6,293 bases of DNA from an uncultured Chromatiales bacterium (GTDB lineage: Bacteria; Pseudomonadota; Gammaproteobacteria; Steroidobacterales; GCA-2729495): the NCBI GenBank assembly GCA_913058165.1, contig CAJXQV010000074.1, forward strand, positions 1-6,293, given 5' to 3'. The translations under genes and the position numbers were made by a program. The notes under the pieces were generated by a model. The model ran no database searches. It was not told where the DNA came from and saw only the letters and a program-made list of their open reading frames with translations. This document shows positions 1-6,187 of the stretch, one piece after another; within the stretch, counting starts at the first letter, position 1; every line of letters begins with the position of its first letter.

Positions 1-1012
1 GAATCAACTCGTCGCGTTCGGCAAGTGTTCCGCCAAGTTGTTGATCAGCAAGACGCAGTTCATCTTCTAAGCTGCCGATGTAAGCGCGACTTTCTGTAAG
101 TAGGTTTTGCAGGCCTATTGCCCACGTGTTTGAATTGTTGATATGGTCAGCAATGCTATCTGCTGTGGCATCCCAGCCGTTGAGCGGTTCGTAATCGAGG
201 CCCGCAGCGGCATTGATTTTTAGCAGCCGATCTTCCCAGATCAGCAGGAGGTCTTCGGTGCTTAGCTGTTTATTTTTTATCTGTTGCGCCATCAGGGTAA
301 GTTGCGTAGCGTGCTTGAACTCGCTTTCGGCTTGATCAGCTAAACCCATTGCTTCAGCATTTTCGTAGCGATATTGCTGCATCGAAAGAATTGCTGCCTG
401 CAGCGATTGTTCGGCACGGCCAAATGTTTTCGGGGCTAACTTTTCGGCATTACCAAATGATGCAAGCGCCTCCGCCCCGCGTGCGCGGATCAGTAGCTGG
501 TTTGTCAGTGCGTCTAACTCGGCTTTATCGAAAGCCGCAATTACAACGCTGCTGCGGCGCTGTAATGCTGGGGGCTCGGTGAGCCTGCCGCGTTCGATAT
601 CACTGGTTAGTGACTTCAATAGCTTTTCGCCGCTCCGCCAGTCGCTGTTCGCCATAGTGTCGGCATTGGCGCGCAGTGCGGCATCCCGTTTTTTGAGCAC
701 GTCGGCAATAAGGGTTTTGGCCTGCAGACTTTTATTATTGGCGAGGGTGATTTGTGCCAGAGCATCTGTAATTAATTTGTCGTTGCGTTCTTCGCCCGGG
801 GCAGTAGCTAGGGCATTCATCGCACGTTGATAGTTTTTGGCGGCAGTAGGCCAGGCGCGCGGTGCCAGGATATTGGCGTTATTGCTTAGTGCGAGCTTAT
901 AAGTGCGCTGCAGGTTCTCCTCTAAAGTGCTTTGCGCCCCTGCATTTGCGATAAACAAACAGGTGAGCAGCACGAATAAATGCGCAGGATAAAAGATCTT
1001 CGAGTTTTGCAT
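1..1012 (-). CDS. Secreted alpha-helical / coiled-coil envelope protein, possibly OmpA-family (3' end missing)
   Basis: The reverse strand is open from an ATG at 1012 to the left edge, 337 codons without a stop, so the C-terminus lies outside the window. Residues 1-26 form a Sec signal peptide (short polar start with one Lys, hydrophobic core FVLLTCLFIANA, likely cleavage after AGA before QS). The rest is rich in Ala, Leu, Gln, Glu and Asn with almost no predicted strand. It looks like TPR-like or long helical hairpins, and the last visible stretch (about 308-337, ending LADQQLGGTLAERDEL) looks like coiled coil. Such a layout commonly precedes a peptidoglycan-binding OmpA domain, but that domain is not visible here, so the family is inference. 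An in-frame ATG at 1021 is an alternative start. 1012 is preferred because AGCGGA sits at a better distance from it. It is divergently transcribed from the small gene at 1162, with a CRP-type site between them. Confidence 0.82.
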   Translation of the reverse strand, partial: MQNSKIFYPAHLFVLLTCLFIANAGAQSTLEENLQRTYKLALSNNANILAPRAWPTAAKNYQRAMNALATAPGEERNDKLITDALAQITLANNKSLQAKTLIADVLKKRDAALRANADTMANSDWRSGEKLLKSLTSDIERGRLTEPPALQRRSSVVIAAFDKAELDALTNQLLIRARGAEALASFGNAEKLAPKTFGRAEQSLQAAILSMQQYRYENAEAMGLADQAESEFKHATQLTLMAQQIKNKQLSTEDLLLIWEDRLLKINAAAGLDYEPLNGWDATADSIADHINNSNTWAIGLQNLLTESRAYIGSLEDELRLADQQLGGTLAERDELI

Positions 1013-1035
1013 AACGCTCATTCCGCTTATTGATC

Positions 1036-1057
1036 GGTATCGGGAGCCTCTATTGTG
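1036..1057 (-). promoter_or_regulatory. Possible promoter region of the leftward envelope gene
   Basis: Two weak -10-like hexamers can be read on the reverse strand: CACAAT at 1057-1052 and GATACC at 1041-1036. If GATACC is used, transcription would start near 1030 and the CRP-type dyad centred at 1072.5 would lie about 42 bp upstream, the classic position for direct activation with no need for a good -35. This is an inference from spacing. Neither hexamer is strong. Confidence 0.25.
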
Positions 1058-1064
1058 CAGGCTA

Positions 1065-1080
1065 TGTGACATGCGTCACA
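1065..1080. promoter_or_regulatory. CRP/Vfr-type binding site
   Basis: The sequence TGTGACATGCGTCACA is a perfect TGTGA-N6-TCACA dyad, the core consensus of cAMP receptor protein (Vfr in pseudomonads). It lies in the divergent intergenic region, with its centre about 60 bp from the start codon of the leftward secreted protein and about 90 bp from that of the rightward small protein. From position, activation of the leftward gene is the simplest reading. Another CRP/FNR-superfamily regulator with the same half-site is possible. Confidence 0.7.
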
Positions 1081-1124
1081 AATACAGCGCTCAGTTCGAA
1101 TGGTTCCTGAACTGTGCCGCACTT

Positions 1125-1139
1125 CACAGTAAAGCTGTG
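1125..1139. repeat. Short inverted repeat CACAG-N5-CTGTG
   Basis: CACAG (1125-1129) and CTGTG (1135-1139) form a 5+5 bp dyad. It overlaps a TTCACA -35-like hexamer at 1123-1128, about 19 bp ahead of TCTAAT (1148-1153), a possible -10 for the small gene at 1162. It could be an operator or chance. The spacing and the very short leader this promoter would give make it weak. Confidence 0.25.
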
Positions 1140-1161
1140 CATCAATGTCTAATGTAAGTGC

Positions 1162-1359
1162 ATGGCTACTAAATATTACACACGTTTTTTGATGCAGAAG
1201 GCTGGCAACAGCGCTACCGACGAGTATAGCGGTGTGGTCGAGCTTCAAGCGGCAACACAACCAGTATTAGACACCAAAGAGATTGAAGCGATGCTGGCAA
1301 AGAGCTTCCATCTGGACAGTGAGCAGGTTGAAGTCCTGAACTGGTCGCGATTGCATTAA
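1162..1359 (+). CDS. Small conserved-looking hypothetical protein, 65 aa
   Basis: ATG start and TAA stop encode a 65-residue soluble protein with no signal peptide or membrane segment. It reads as a small alpha/beta fold: N-terminal strand (KYYTRFLMQ), a strand around SGVVELQA, then a helix with acidic and basic faces (DTKEIEAMLAKSFHL) and a final EVLNWSRLH strand. I do not recognise the family. It is likely real because the composition is protein-like and the reading frame ends shortly before a tandem hairpin and strong terminator, and it sits just downstream of a CRP-type site. The Shine-Dalgarno is poor (only TAAG at 1155-1158, very close to the ATG). A reverse-strand frame overlaps it but has nothing in its favour. 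Confidence 0.6.
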   Translation: MATKYYTRFLMQKAGNSATDEYSGVVELQAATQPVLDTKEIEAMLAKSFHLDSEQVEVLNWSRLH

Positions 1360-1372
1360 GCGCATTCACTCT

Positions 1373-1390
1373 GCAGCCTGCCAGGGCTGC
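1373..1390 (+). other. 3' UTR hairpin ahead of the terminator
   Basis: GCAGCC (1373-1378) can pair with GGCTGC (1385-1390) over a 6-nt loop, beginning 13 nt after the stop of the small gene. No T-run follows it directly. It may protect the transcript end or act together with the terminator 22 nt further on. Confidence 0.4.
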
Positions 1391-1412
1391 GGAGGCACCA
1401 TTCCCCTGTATT

Positions 1413-1439
1413 GCCCGACCTCGGTCGGGCTTTTTTTTT
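1413..1439 (+). terminator. Rho-independent terminator
   Basis: GCCCGAC (1413-1419) pairs with GTCGGGC (1424-1430) around a CTCG loop (C1420 and G1423 can close it further), followed at once by nine Ts (1431-1439). It ends the transcript of the small gene and implies that lipA, starting 66 bp downstream, has its own promoter. I could not find a convincing one in 1440-1504. Confidence 0.92.
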
Positions 1440-1504
1440 GCCTCACTCCGGTGCGCCGTGCGAAGATTCATGGATTCTCTCCCCTCTAACTTAGGTTTCC
1501 GGCA

Positions 1505-2491
1505 TTGGACGCAGATAAGAATAAGGTGGGTAGTGGTCAGAAATACCTCACCCCACAAGGCTTTCGCGCTGTTAAGAACGGCGTAAAAGAGCCTGCGCGC
1601 GTCCCGGAAGCCCCCGCCCGGAGTCGCAAGCCCGCCTGGCTAAAGGCGGAGCTGCCCAGCGGAAAAGGCTTTGCCAACCTGCGCAGGAATGTCCGTGAGC
1701 ATGCATTAAGCACTGTTTGTGAAGAATCGTTTTGCCCGAACATTGGCGAGTGTTGGAACAATGGCACTGCCACCATTATGCTGATGGGCAGCGTATGCAC
1801 GAGGGCCTGTAAGTTTTGCGCTGTGGACACCGGCAATCCAAAGGGTTGGCTTGATGTGGCGGAGCCGCAGAACACTGCCCGGTCTGTCGAAATAATGGAT
1901 CTGCGCTATGTGGTGCTCACGTCGGTCGATCGCGATGACCTGGCCGATGGTGGTGCCGCGCATTATGCCGCATGCATTAAGGCTATTAAGGCGCTTACTC
2001 CGCAAACTGCGGTTGAAGCACTGACACCGGATTTCTCCGGCAACGCTGACGATGTGCTGACCGTGGCAGGCGCGGGTCTCGATGTGTTTGCACAGAATAT
2101 TGAAACGGTTGAACGACTCACTTCCCGGGTTCGTGATCCGCGCGCAGGTTATCAGCGCACGCTGGATGTGCTGCGGTTGGCGAAAGAAGCTCATCCTGAA
2201 GTGTTAAGTAAAACCAGCTTGATGTTAGGTTTGGGCGAGACTCGGGATGAGATAGTCGCCACCATGGCCGATCTTCGCTCTCATAATGTCGATATTCTGA
2301 CTATGGGGCAGTATTTGCAGCCGACCCGACATCACTTGGCGGTTGAGCGATACGTTAACCCTGTGGAGTTTCGCGATTTGCGCGAAATAGGTCTGGCCAA
2401 GGGGTTTATGGAGGTTGTGGCCGGGCCGCTGGTGCGTTCAAGCTATCGGGCTGACCGCGTGTTTGATCGCAATAATGCTGGTCTGAAATAA
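1505..2491 (+). CDS. lipA: Lipoyl synthase, radical SAM (EC 2.8.1.8)
   Basis: This enzyme inserts two sulfurs into the octanoyl group on lipoyl domains of 2-oxoacid dehydrogenases and GcvH, in the cytoplasm. The 328 residues match the family length. The auxiliary cluster motif C72-x4-C77-x5-C83 ([12 protein letters not shown]), the radical SAM motif C98-TRA-C102-KF-C105, and the C-terminal RSSY (311-314), whose serine ligates the auxiliary cluster, are all present. TTG at 1505 is the chosen start: an in-frame TAA lies at 1487-1489, AGG sits 9 nt ahead, and the next in-frame Met (residue 92) lies beyond the first cysteine motif. An ATG at 1470 is out of frame. Motifs such as [20 protein letters not shown] and [11 protein letters not shown] resemble the mitochondrial LIAS type more than E. 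coli or Pseudomonas LipA. No lipB is adjacent. sohB follows after 52 bp. Confidence 0.96.
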   Translation: MDADKNKVGSGQKYLTPQGFRAVKNGVKEPARVPEAPARSRKPAWLKAELPSGKGFANLRRNVREHALSTVCEESFCPNIGECWNNGTATIMLMGSVCTRACKFCAVDTGNPKGWLDVAEPQNTARSVEIMDLRYVVLTSVDRDDLADGGAAHYAACIKAIKALTPQTAVEALTPDFSGNADDVLTVAGAGLDVFAQNIETVERLTSRVRDPRAGYQRTLDVLRLAKEAHPEVLSKTSLMLGLGETRDEIVATMADLRSHNVDILTMGQYLQPTRHHLAVERYVNPVEFRDLREIGLAKGFMEVVAGPLVRSSYRADRVFDRNNAGLK

Positions 2492-2512
2492 GCGAAAGAT
2501 TTTTTATTTGAC

Positions 2513-2532
2513 GCAACCCTGATTCGGGTTGC
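2513..2532 (+). other. Hairpin abutting the sohB ribosome-binding site
   Basis: GCAACCC (2513-2519) and GGGTTGC (2526-2532) form a 7-bp stem with a TGATTC loop. The stem ends one base before the sohB Shine-Dalgarno GGAG (2534-2537). No U-run follows on either strand, so it is not an intrinsic terminator. It may modulate sohB translation or stabilise a processed lipA-sohB transcript. Confidence 0.5.
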
Positions 2533-2543
2533 CGGAGTGGGTA

Positions 2544-3578
2544 ATGGTTGAGTTTTTGTTTGAGTACGGTTTGTTCTTGCTGAAAGTGATTACCTTCGTT
2601 GTCGCTATTGTTGTTGTATTGGTTTTGGCAATGGGTTTATCAGGTAAAAACGGGTTGCAGCATGACCTGTCTATTGACAGCCTCAATGACAAATATAGTG
2701 ATATGCGCAATATGTTGCGTCAGGCCGTGCTGAGCAAGCACGAATGGAAGGCCGTTGCTAAGGCCGATAAAAAGGCTGAGAAGGCAAAAGGGAAGTCTGC
2801 TCCCGAGGGCGATAATGCCCGTAAGCGCACCTACGTTATCAACTTTGATGCCGATATCCGTGCGTCTGCTGCTGATTCATTGCGTGAGGAAGTTAGTGCA
2901 GTGCTTTCTGTCGCACGGCCGGTGGACGAGGTTGTCGTTTGTCTCGAGAACCCAGGCGGTACGGTTCATGACCATGGCTTTGCCGCCTCTCAGTTGCAGC
3001 GAATCAGAGGGAAGGATATTCCTCTGGTAGTGATAGTTGATAAGGTGGCTGCCAGCGGTGGTTACCTGATGGCCTGTGTAGCGAACCGCATCATCGCAGC
3101 GCCATTTGCAATTATCGGATCGGTGGGCGTGATTGCACAGGTGCCCAACTTTAGTCGTGTGCTCGAAAAACAGGGTGTTGATTTTGAGCAGGTTACGGCG
3201 GGTAAGTACAAGCGTACGGTTACGATGTTTGGTAAGAATACCGATGAAGATCGTGCCAAGTTGAAAGAAGAGCTTGAAGAAGTTCATCATTTGTTTAAAA
3301 GCATGGTTGCGCACTATCGTCCGGAGCTGGATATTGAGCGAGTCGCCACCGGCGAGCATTGGTATGGCACTCAGGCTATTGAGTTGGGCCTGATTGACGC
3401 CATTGGATCCAGTGATGACTACTTAATGTCGGCGATCACCGATTCTGATATTTACGCGATTACCTTCAAGGGCAAGCAGCCCCTCTTCCAGCGTATCCAG
3501 CAGTCGATGATGTCGCTGGGTGATTCGGTTGCGGATTGGGTTAGCGATCGCGATGTCCGCAGTCGCTTCGATAGGTAA
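2544..3578 (+). CDS. sohB: Inner-membrane serine peptidase SohB (peptidase family S49)
   Basis: A SppA-related signal-peptide-peptidase-like protease anchored in the inner membrane, linked in E. coli to envelope proteolysis (multicopy sohB relieves degP loss). The 344 residues match E. coli SohB (about 349) and start alike (EYGLFL.K). There is one N-terminal membrane segment (about 8-31), then a Lys/Ala-rich linker (69-95) and the S49 domain. The nucleophile is Ser171 in KVAASGGY, and the general base is probably Lys223 in GKYKR, 52 residues later as in bacterial SppA. PNF (201-203) and ATGEHWYGTQA are family hallmarks. ATG 2544 is chosen over an in-frame TTG at 2529 because GGAG lies 6 nt ahead, and the TTG falls inside the upstream hairpin. 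It lies 52 bp after lipA, and co-transcription is plausible. Confidence 0.94.
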   Translation: MVEFLFEYGLFLLKVITFVVAIVVVLVLAMGLSGKNGLQHDLSIDSLNDKYSDMRNMLRQAVLSKHEWKAVAKADKKAEKAKGKSAPEGDNARKRTYVINFDADIRASAADSLREEVSAVLSVARPVDEVVVCLENPGGTVHDHGFAASQLQRIRGKDIPLVVIVDKVAASGGYLMACVANRIIAAPFAIIGSVGVIAQVPNFSRVLEKQGVDFEQVTAGKYKRTVTMFGKNTDEDRAKLKEELEEVHHLFKSMVAHYRPELDIERVATGEHWYGTQAIELGLIDAIGSSDDYLMSAITDSDIYAITFKGKQPLFQRIQQSMMSLGDSVADWVSDRDVRSRFDR

Positions 3579-3655
3579 ACCGTACGATAAGAATTGCGTT
3601 AATTTATTGGGTGCACTGTGTCATGGCATCAATATATAGGGTAAATGGAACGAGA

Positions 3656-4432
3656 ATGCTGATGCCATCACTTCGGGTTTCTATGGCAGTTTTTATTGCA
3701 GTGTTGGTTGTGTCGGCTTGTGTTTCGCGTGGCGACGTTGAGAGTATGTCGGCTACTGAGTTTCAGAAAATGCGCACCGAGATTCCGGTCACCCGCGACG
3801 TCGCTTTGCTCGCCTACGTAAACTGTGTGGTGCGCGATATTGTGGCGGAGTTGCCAGAGCCTTATAGGACGATGAACTGGGAAGTTGAGGTTTTCGACAA
3901 CGATTCCGCGAATGCCTTTGCCATGGCCGGGGGCAAGATCGGTATTTTTGTTGGTATTTTTACTGTTGCGCAGACTAATGATCAGTTTGCTGCGGTCATC
4001 GGTCATGAGATTGCCCATGTTACTCAAGATCATACGGTTGAGCGCATTAACCGTGCTCAGGTTACCGGTGGAGTAATTTCTGTAACGTCTATTCTGGTGG
4101 GTGATCAAACTGGTCTTGGCACCGCGGGCACCCAGTCTTTGCTTGAGAGTACTGCGGAGCTTGGTCTGTTGCTGCCATTCGGTCGAAAACAAGAGAGTGA
4201 GGCTGACCTTGAGGGCTTGGATTTCATGGCCTCAGCAGGCTTCGATCCGCGCGCCAGCATCCAGCTGTGGAAGAACATGGCCAATGCGGCGGAAGGCGCG
4301 CCTCCGGAGTTTCTTTCAACCCATCCGTCTTCCGATACCAGGATTGGTGATTTGATCAGTCATATGCCCGAGGCATTGAATTACTACAATGAGGCTATTG
4401 CATCGGGCAAGCAGCCCCGTTGCCAAAAATAG
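3656..4432 (+). CDS. M48 family zinc metallopeptidase lipoprotein (LoiP/YggG-like)
   Basis: A predicted outer-membrane lipoprotein facing the periplasm, with the M48 metallopeptidase fold. From ATG 3656 it has 258 residues, close to E. coli LoiP (YggG). The signal peptide has a lipobox V-S-A-C with lipidated Cys22. Residue +2 is Val, so no inner-membrane retention signal. The zinc site is H117-E-I-A-H121, and the third ligand is probably E180 in ESEAD (ExxAD). NAFAMAGGKIGIFVG before it and STHPSSDTRI after it are typical of the family. M48 lipoproteins of this type cleave misfolded or loop-exposed envelope proteins. The open frame extends upstream to a GTG at 3611, but 3656 has GGA 6 nt ahead and gives a normal signal peptide (ATG 3662 is equally possible). 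It begins 77 bp after sohB. Confidence 0.9.
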   Translation: MLMPSLRVSMAVFIAVLVVSACVSRGDVESMSATEFQKMRTEIPVTRDVALLAYVNCVVRDIVAELPEPYRTMNWEVEVFDNDSANAFAMAGGKIGIFVGIFTVAQTNDQFAAVIGHEIAHVTQDHTVERINRAQVTGGVISVTSILVGDQTGLGTAGTQSLLESTAELGLLLPFGRKQESEADLEGLDFMASAGFDPRASIQLWKNMANAAEGAPPEFLSTHPSSDTRIGDLISHMPEALNYYNEAIASGKQPRCQK

Positions 4433-4469
4433 TAGGCTAAAAATAAACCTGCAGTCTTGCGACTAATCT

Positions 4470-4498
4470 GTGTTGTAAAGCAAAGTTATTGTTATACT
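4470..4498 (+). promoter_or_regulatory. Extended -10 promoter of the tail-sheath-like gene
   Basis: TGTTATACT (4490-4498) is a TGn-extended -10, with hexamer TATACT matching 5 of 6 consensus positions. The -35 at 17 bp spacing (GTGTTG, 4470-4475) is poor, as is usual for extended -10 promoters. The predicted transcription start is near 4505, giving a leader of about 46 nt. The hexamer lies inside an inverted repeat. Confidence 0.6.
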
Positions 4499-4506
4499 TT
4501 TGCTTT
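4477..4506. promoter_or_regulatory. Operator-like 8+8 bp inverted repeat around the -10
   Basis: AAAGCAAA (4477-4484) and its exact complement-inverse TTTGCTTT (4499-4506) are separated by 14 bp that contain TGTTATACT. A dimeric regulator bound here would cover about -28 to +1 and block RNA polymerase, so repression is the natural reading. The responsible protein is not encoded in the window. Confidence 0.5.
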
Positions 4507-4514
4507 CCGGCACA

Positions 4515-4539
4515 GTCCCTTAACGGGGACGACTAAGGG
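4515..4539 (+). promoter_or_regulatory. Leader with two competing hairpins over the Shine-Dalgarno
   Basis: Hairpin A pairs GTCCC (4515-4519) with GGGAC (4526-4530). Hairpin B pairs CCCTTA (4517-4522) with TAAGGG (4534-4539). They share bases 4517-4519 and cannot form together. B covers AAGGG (4535-4539), the only good Shine-Dalgarno for the TTG at 4551, while A leaves it free. This could set translation, possibly in response to a protein or ligand. The stems are short, so it may be simple damping. Confidence 0.4.
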
Positions 4540-4550
4540 TTCTAGCAGCG

Positions 4551-6122
4551 TTGTCTGATCTGACCAATACTGGTGTGTTTGTAGTTGAAGGATTGTCACG
4601 GGATAAAACAATTCCAGTGCATCGGAACGCCGTCACCGCGTTTCTTGGCCCCGCACCCCGCGGCCCCGTAAATCATCCTGTTCAGGTTACCGGCTACGAT
4701 CAGTATCGCCGCATGTTTGGTGCGCCCGGTTGCCACAGTCGCCTAGAGCATCTTATCAGGCAGTTTTTTGCCAATGGCGGCGAGAGCGTCTGGATTGTGC
4801 GTGTGGTGGGTTCCTCGCGACGCAACTTTATAGAAATTCCCTGTACGGATGATGCCTTGGTGTTGCGGGCAGCTAACCCCGGCCCTTTGGAACATATTCG
4901 CGCATCTGTCGACTACGATGGAATCACTGCTCTCGAACCGGGTTGTTTTAATCTGGTGTTACAACGTGTGCGCTCAGTAACCGAGCCATTGGTGGAAGAG
5001 CAGGAAACCTACAACCGCATATCAATCGATCAGGGTGATCCGCGTTATATTGGCCATGTGCTTGCGCAGTCGCGACTGGTTATGCTGCCCACAAAAATTC
5101 CGACCACTGCTCCGCTACCGACAATCCGTGGCGATGCAGTGAAAGTGGTGAGCTATATTGACTGTCAGGTCGATTGGCCGGCAGAGGCTGCACCGGATGA
5201 TTACGACTTGGTGGGGTCCGCTTCGGCAACAACCGGCTTGTTTGCATTAAACAGCCTGCCCGACCTGGATGTATTGTGCATCTTGTCAGGCAAGGAAGAC
5301 CGCGATATAGGGCCGGTGGCGCAACTTGCCGCAGACCGCTATTGCACCACTCGCCAGGCCATGTTGGTGGTTGACCCCCCGGTGGCGTGGAAGTCGGTGA
5401 TGGATGCGGTTGAGGGTCAGGGACAGTTGCGCTTAACCAGCCTAAATATAATGACTTATTTTCCGTTGTTGCGTACCCGTTCAGATGCAGGAGAGACAAT
5501 TATTGTGTCTGCCATGGGTGCGGTTGCCGGAGCATTGGTTGCTTCGCGCGAAAAACGCAACTTGGTAGCTCGTGACTATCGCAATGCAGTTACCATTCGT
5601 GGCCGTTATCGCCCATCGGTAGACCTTACGAATGAGCAATCGGCATTGCTGGCCCGTTTTGGTGTCAATAGCCTGATGCCGGCCAGTCGTTTGCAGATGA
5701 AATTCTGCGGTGACGTCACTATGGCGCGCACCGGCGGTTTGACGGGTGAATGGAAGGCGCTCACGCATCGGCGCGAGGGTTTGTTTGTTGTGGGCAGTAT
5801 CCGCAAGAGCACAACCTGGGCCGGTCGTGAAAGCAGCACACCTGAGCTATGGTCAGAAATTAGTGAGCAGGTGCGTGATTTTTTATCCAAGTTACGCAGC
5901 GAAGGGCGTCTTGCCGGCGAGTTTGATGAGCAGGCTTTTTATATTAAGTGCGATGCGGATACTAATGCCCGTGCTGTCGGTCAGACCGGCGATGTTACCT
6001 TGCTGGCGGGTATCGCGTTTGAGCAAGCGAACAAGTTCAGTGCATTCAAATTTCACCGTGCTGGCGATAGCTGTGAAATCATTGAACTGGGTGTTCAGTC
6101 AGACAGTTTTCAACGAAATTAA
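4551..6122 (+). CDS. Divergent phage/contractile-injection tail sheath homologue
   Basis: A 523-residue soluble protein resembling the sheath that contracts around the tube in myophage tails, R-type tailocins and extracellular contractile injection systems. N-terminal GVFVVEG (8-14), AFLGPAPRGPVNHPVQVTGY (30-49) and the FFANGGESVWIVRV block (72-85) are typical of the family. So are YFP (303-305), AMGAVAGALVA (321-331), LLARFGVNSL (366-375) and the C-terminal LWSEISEQVRDFLSKL...G.L.G....AFYIKCDADTN (433-472). The usual EPN before LW is replaced by WAGRESSTPELW. TTG at 4551 is the only start consistent with the family N-terminus. A TAA at 4521-4523 blocks anything earlier, and AAGGG lies 11 nt ahead, rather far. 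No tube, baseplate or capsid gene is adjacent in view. The 5' neighbours are envelope proteases and a lipoprotein gene follows after 65 bp. The sheath assignment is firm. The role (tailocin, injection device or domesticated protein) is not. Confidence 0.82.
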   Translation: MSDLTNTGVFVVEGLSRDKTIPVHRNAVTAFLGPAPRGPVNHPVQVTGYDQYRRMFGAPGCHSRLEHLIRQFFANGGESVWIVRVVGSSRRNFIEIPCTDDALVLRAANPGPLEHIRASVDYDGITALEPGCFNLVLQRVRSVTEPLVEEQETYNRISIDQGDPRYIGHVLAQSRLVMLPTKIPTTAPLPTIRGDAVKVVSYIDCQVDWPAEAAPDDYDLVGSASATTGLFALNSLPDLDVLCILSGKEDRDIGPVAQLAADRYCTTRQAMLVVDPPVAWKSVMDAVEGQGQLRLTSLNIMTYFPLLRTRSDAGETIIVSAMGAVAGALVASREKRNLVARDYRNAVTIRGRYRPSVDLTNEQSALLARFGVNSLMPASRLQMKFCGDVTMARTGGLTGEWKALTHRREGLFVVGSIRKSTTWAGRESSTPELWSEISEQVRDFLSKLRSEGRLAGEFDEQAFYIKCDADTNARAVGQTGDVTLLAGIAFEQANKFSAFKFHRAGDSCEIIELGVQSDSFQRN

Positions 6123-6187
6123 TATAGCCTGAGTTCGCTCACGTAGCGCTTTGGCCCATTTTTTACCGCAATTATCAGGTACAGACT

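Noticed and set aside
349..830. Two rightward open frames (349-582 and 579-830)
   Set aside because: They lie antisense to a continuous 337-codon leftward gene with a signal peptide, have Arg/Ser/Leu-rich shadow composition, and lack ribosome-binding sites.
1027..1260. Leftward 77-codon open frame across the divergent intergenic region
   Set aside because: It would span the CRP-type site and both start regions. Its protein is Cys/His-rich without pattern, and the rightward 65-aa frame is a better candidate.
2498..2532. Intrinsic terminator after lipA
   Set aside because: The T-run precedes the hairpin instead of following it, and the reverse strand also lacks a T-run after the stem.
2529..2543. 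TTG at 2529 as start of sohB
   Set aside because: It falls within a hairpin arm and has no Shine-Dalgarno. ATG 2544 has GGAG 6 nt ahead and matches the E. coli SohB N-terminus.
3596..3640. Promoter ahead of the M48 gene
   Set aside because: TATATA at 3633 and TTGGGT at 3607 are 20 bp apart, outside the normal spacing. AT-rich chance matches are likely.
3611..3655. GTG at 3611 or ATG at 3623 as start of the M48 lipoprotein
   Set aside because: These would put up to 15 polar residues before the signal peptide. ATG 3656 has a well-spaced GGA and gives a normal lipoprotein signal.
5080..5499. Leftward 139-codon open frame inside the sheath-like gene
   Set aside because: Pro/Ser/Leu-rich shadow of a gene whose own frame shows clear family motifs.
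6135..6166. Terminator between the sheath-like gene and the lipoprotein
   Set aside because: Only a 4-bp stem (CGCT/AGCG) well ahead of a short T-run. Too weak to call.
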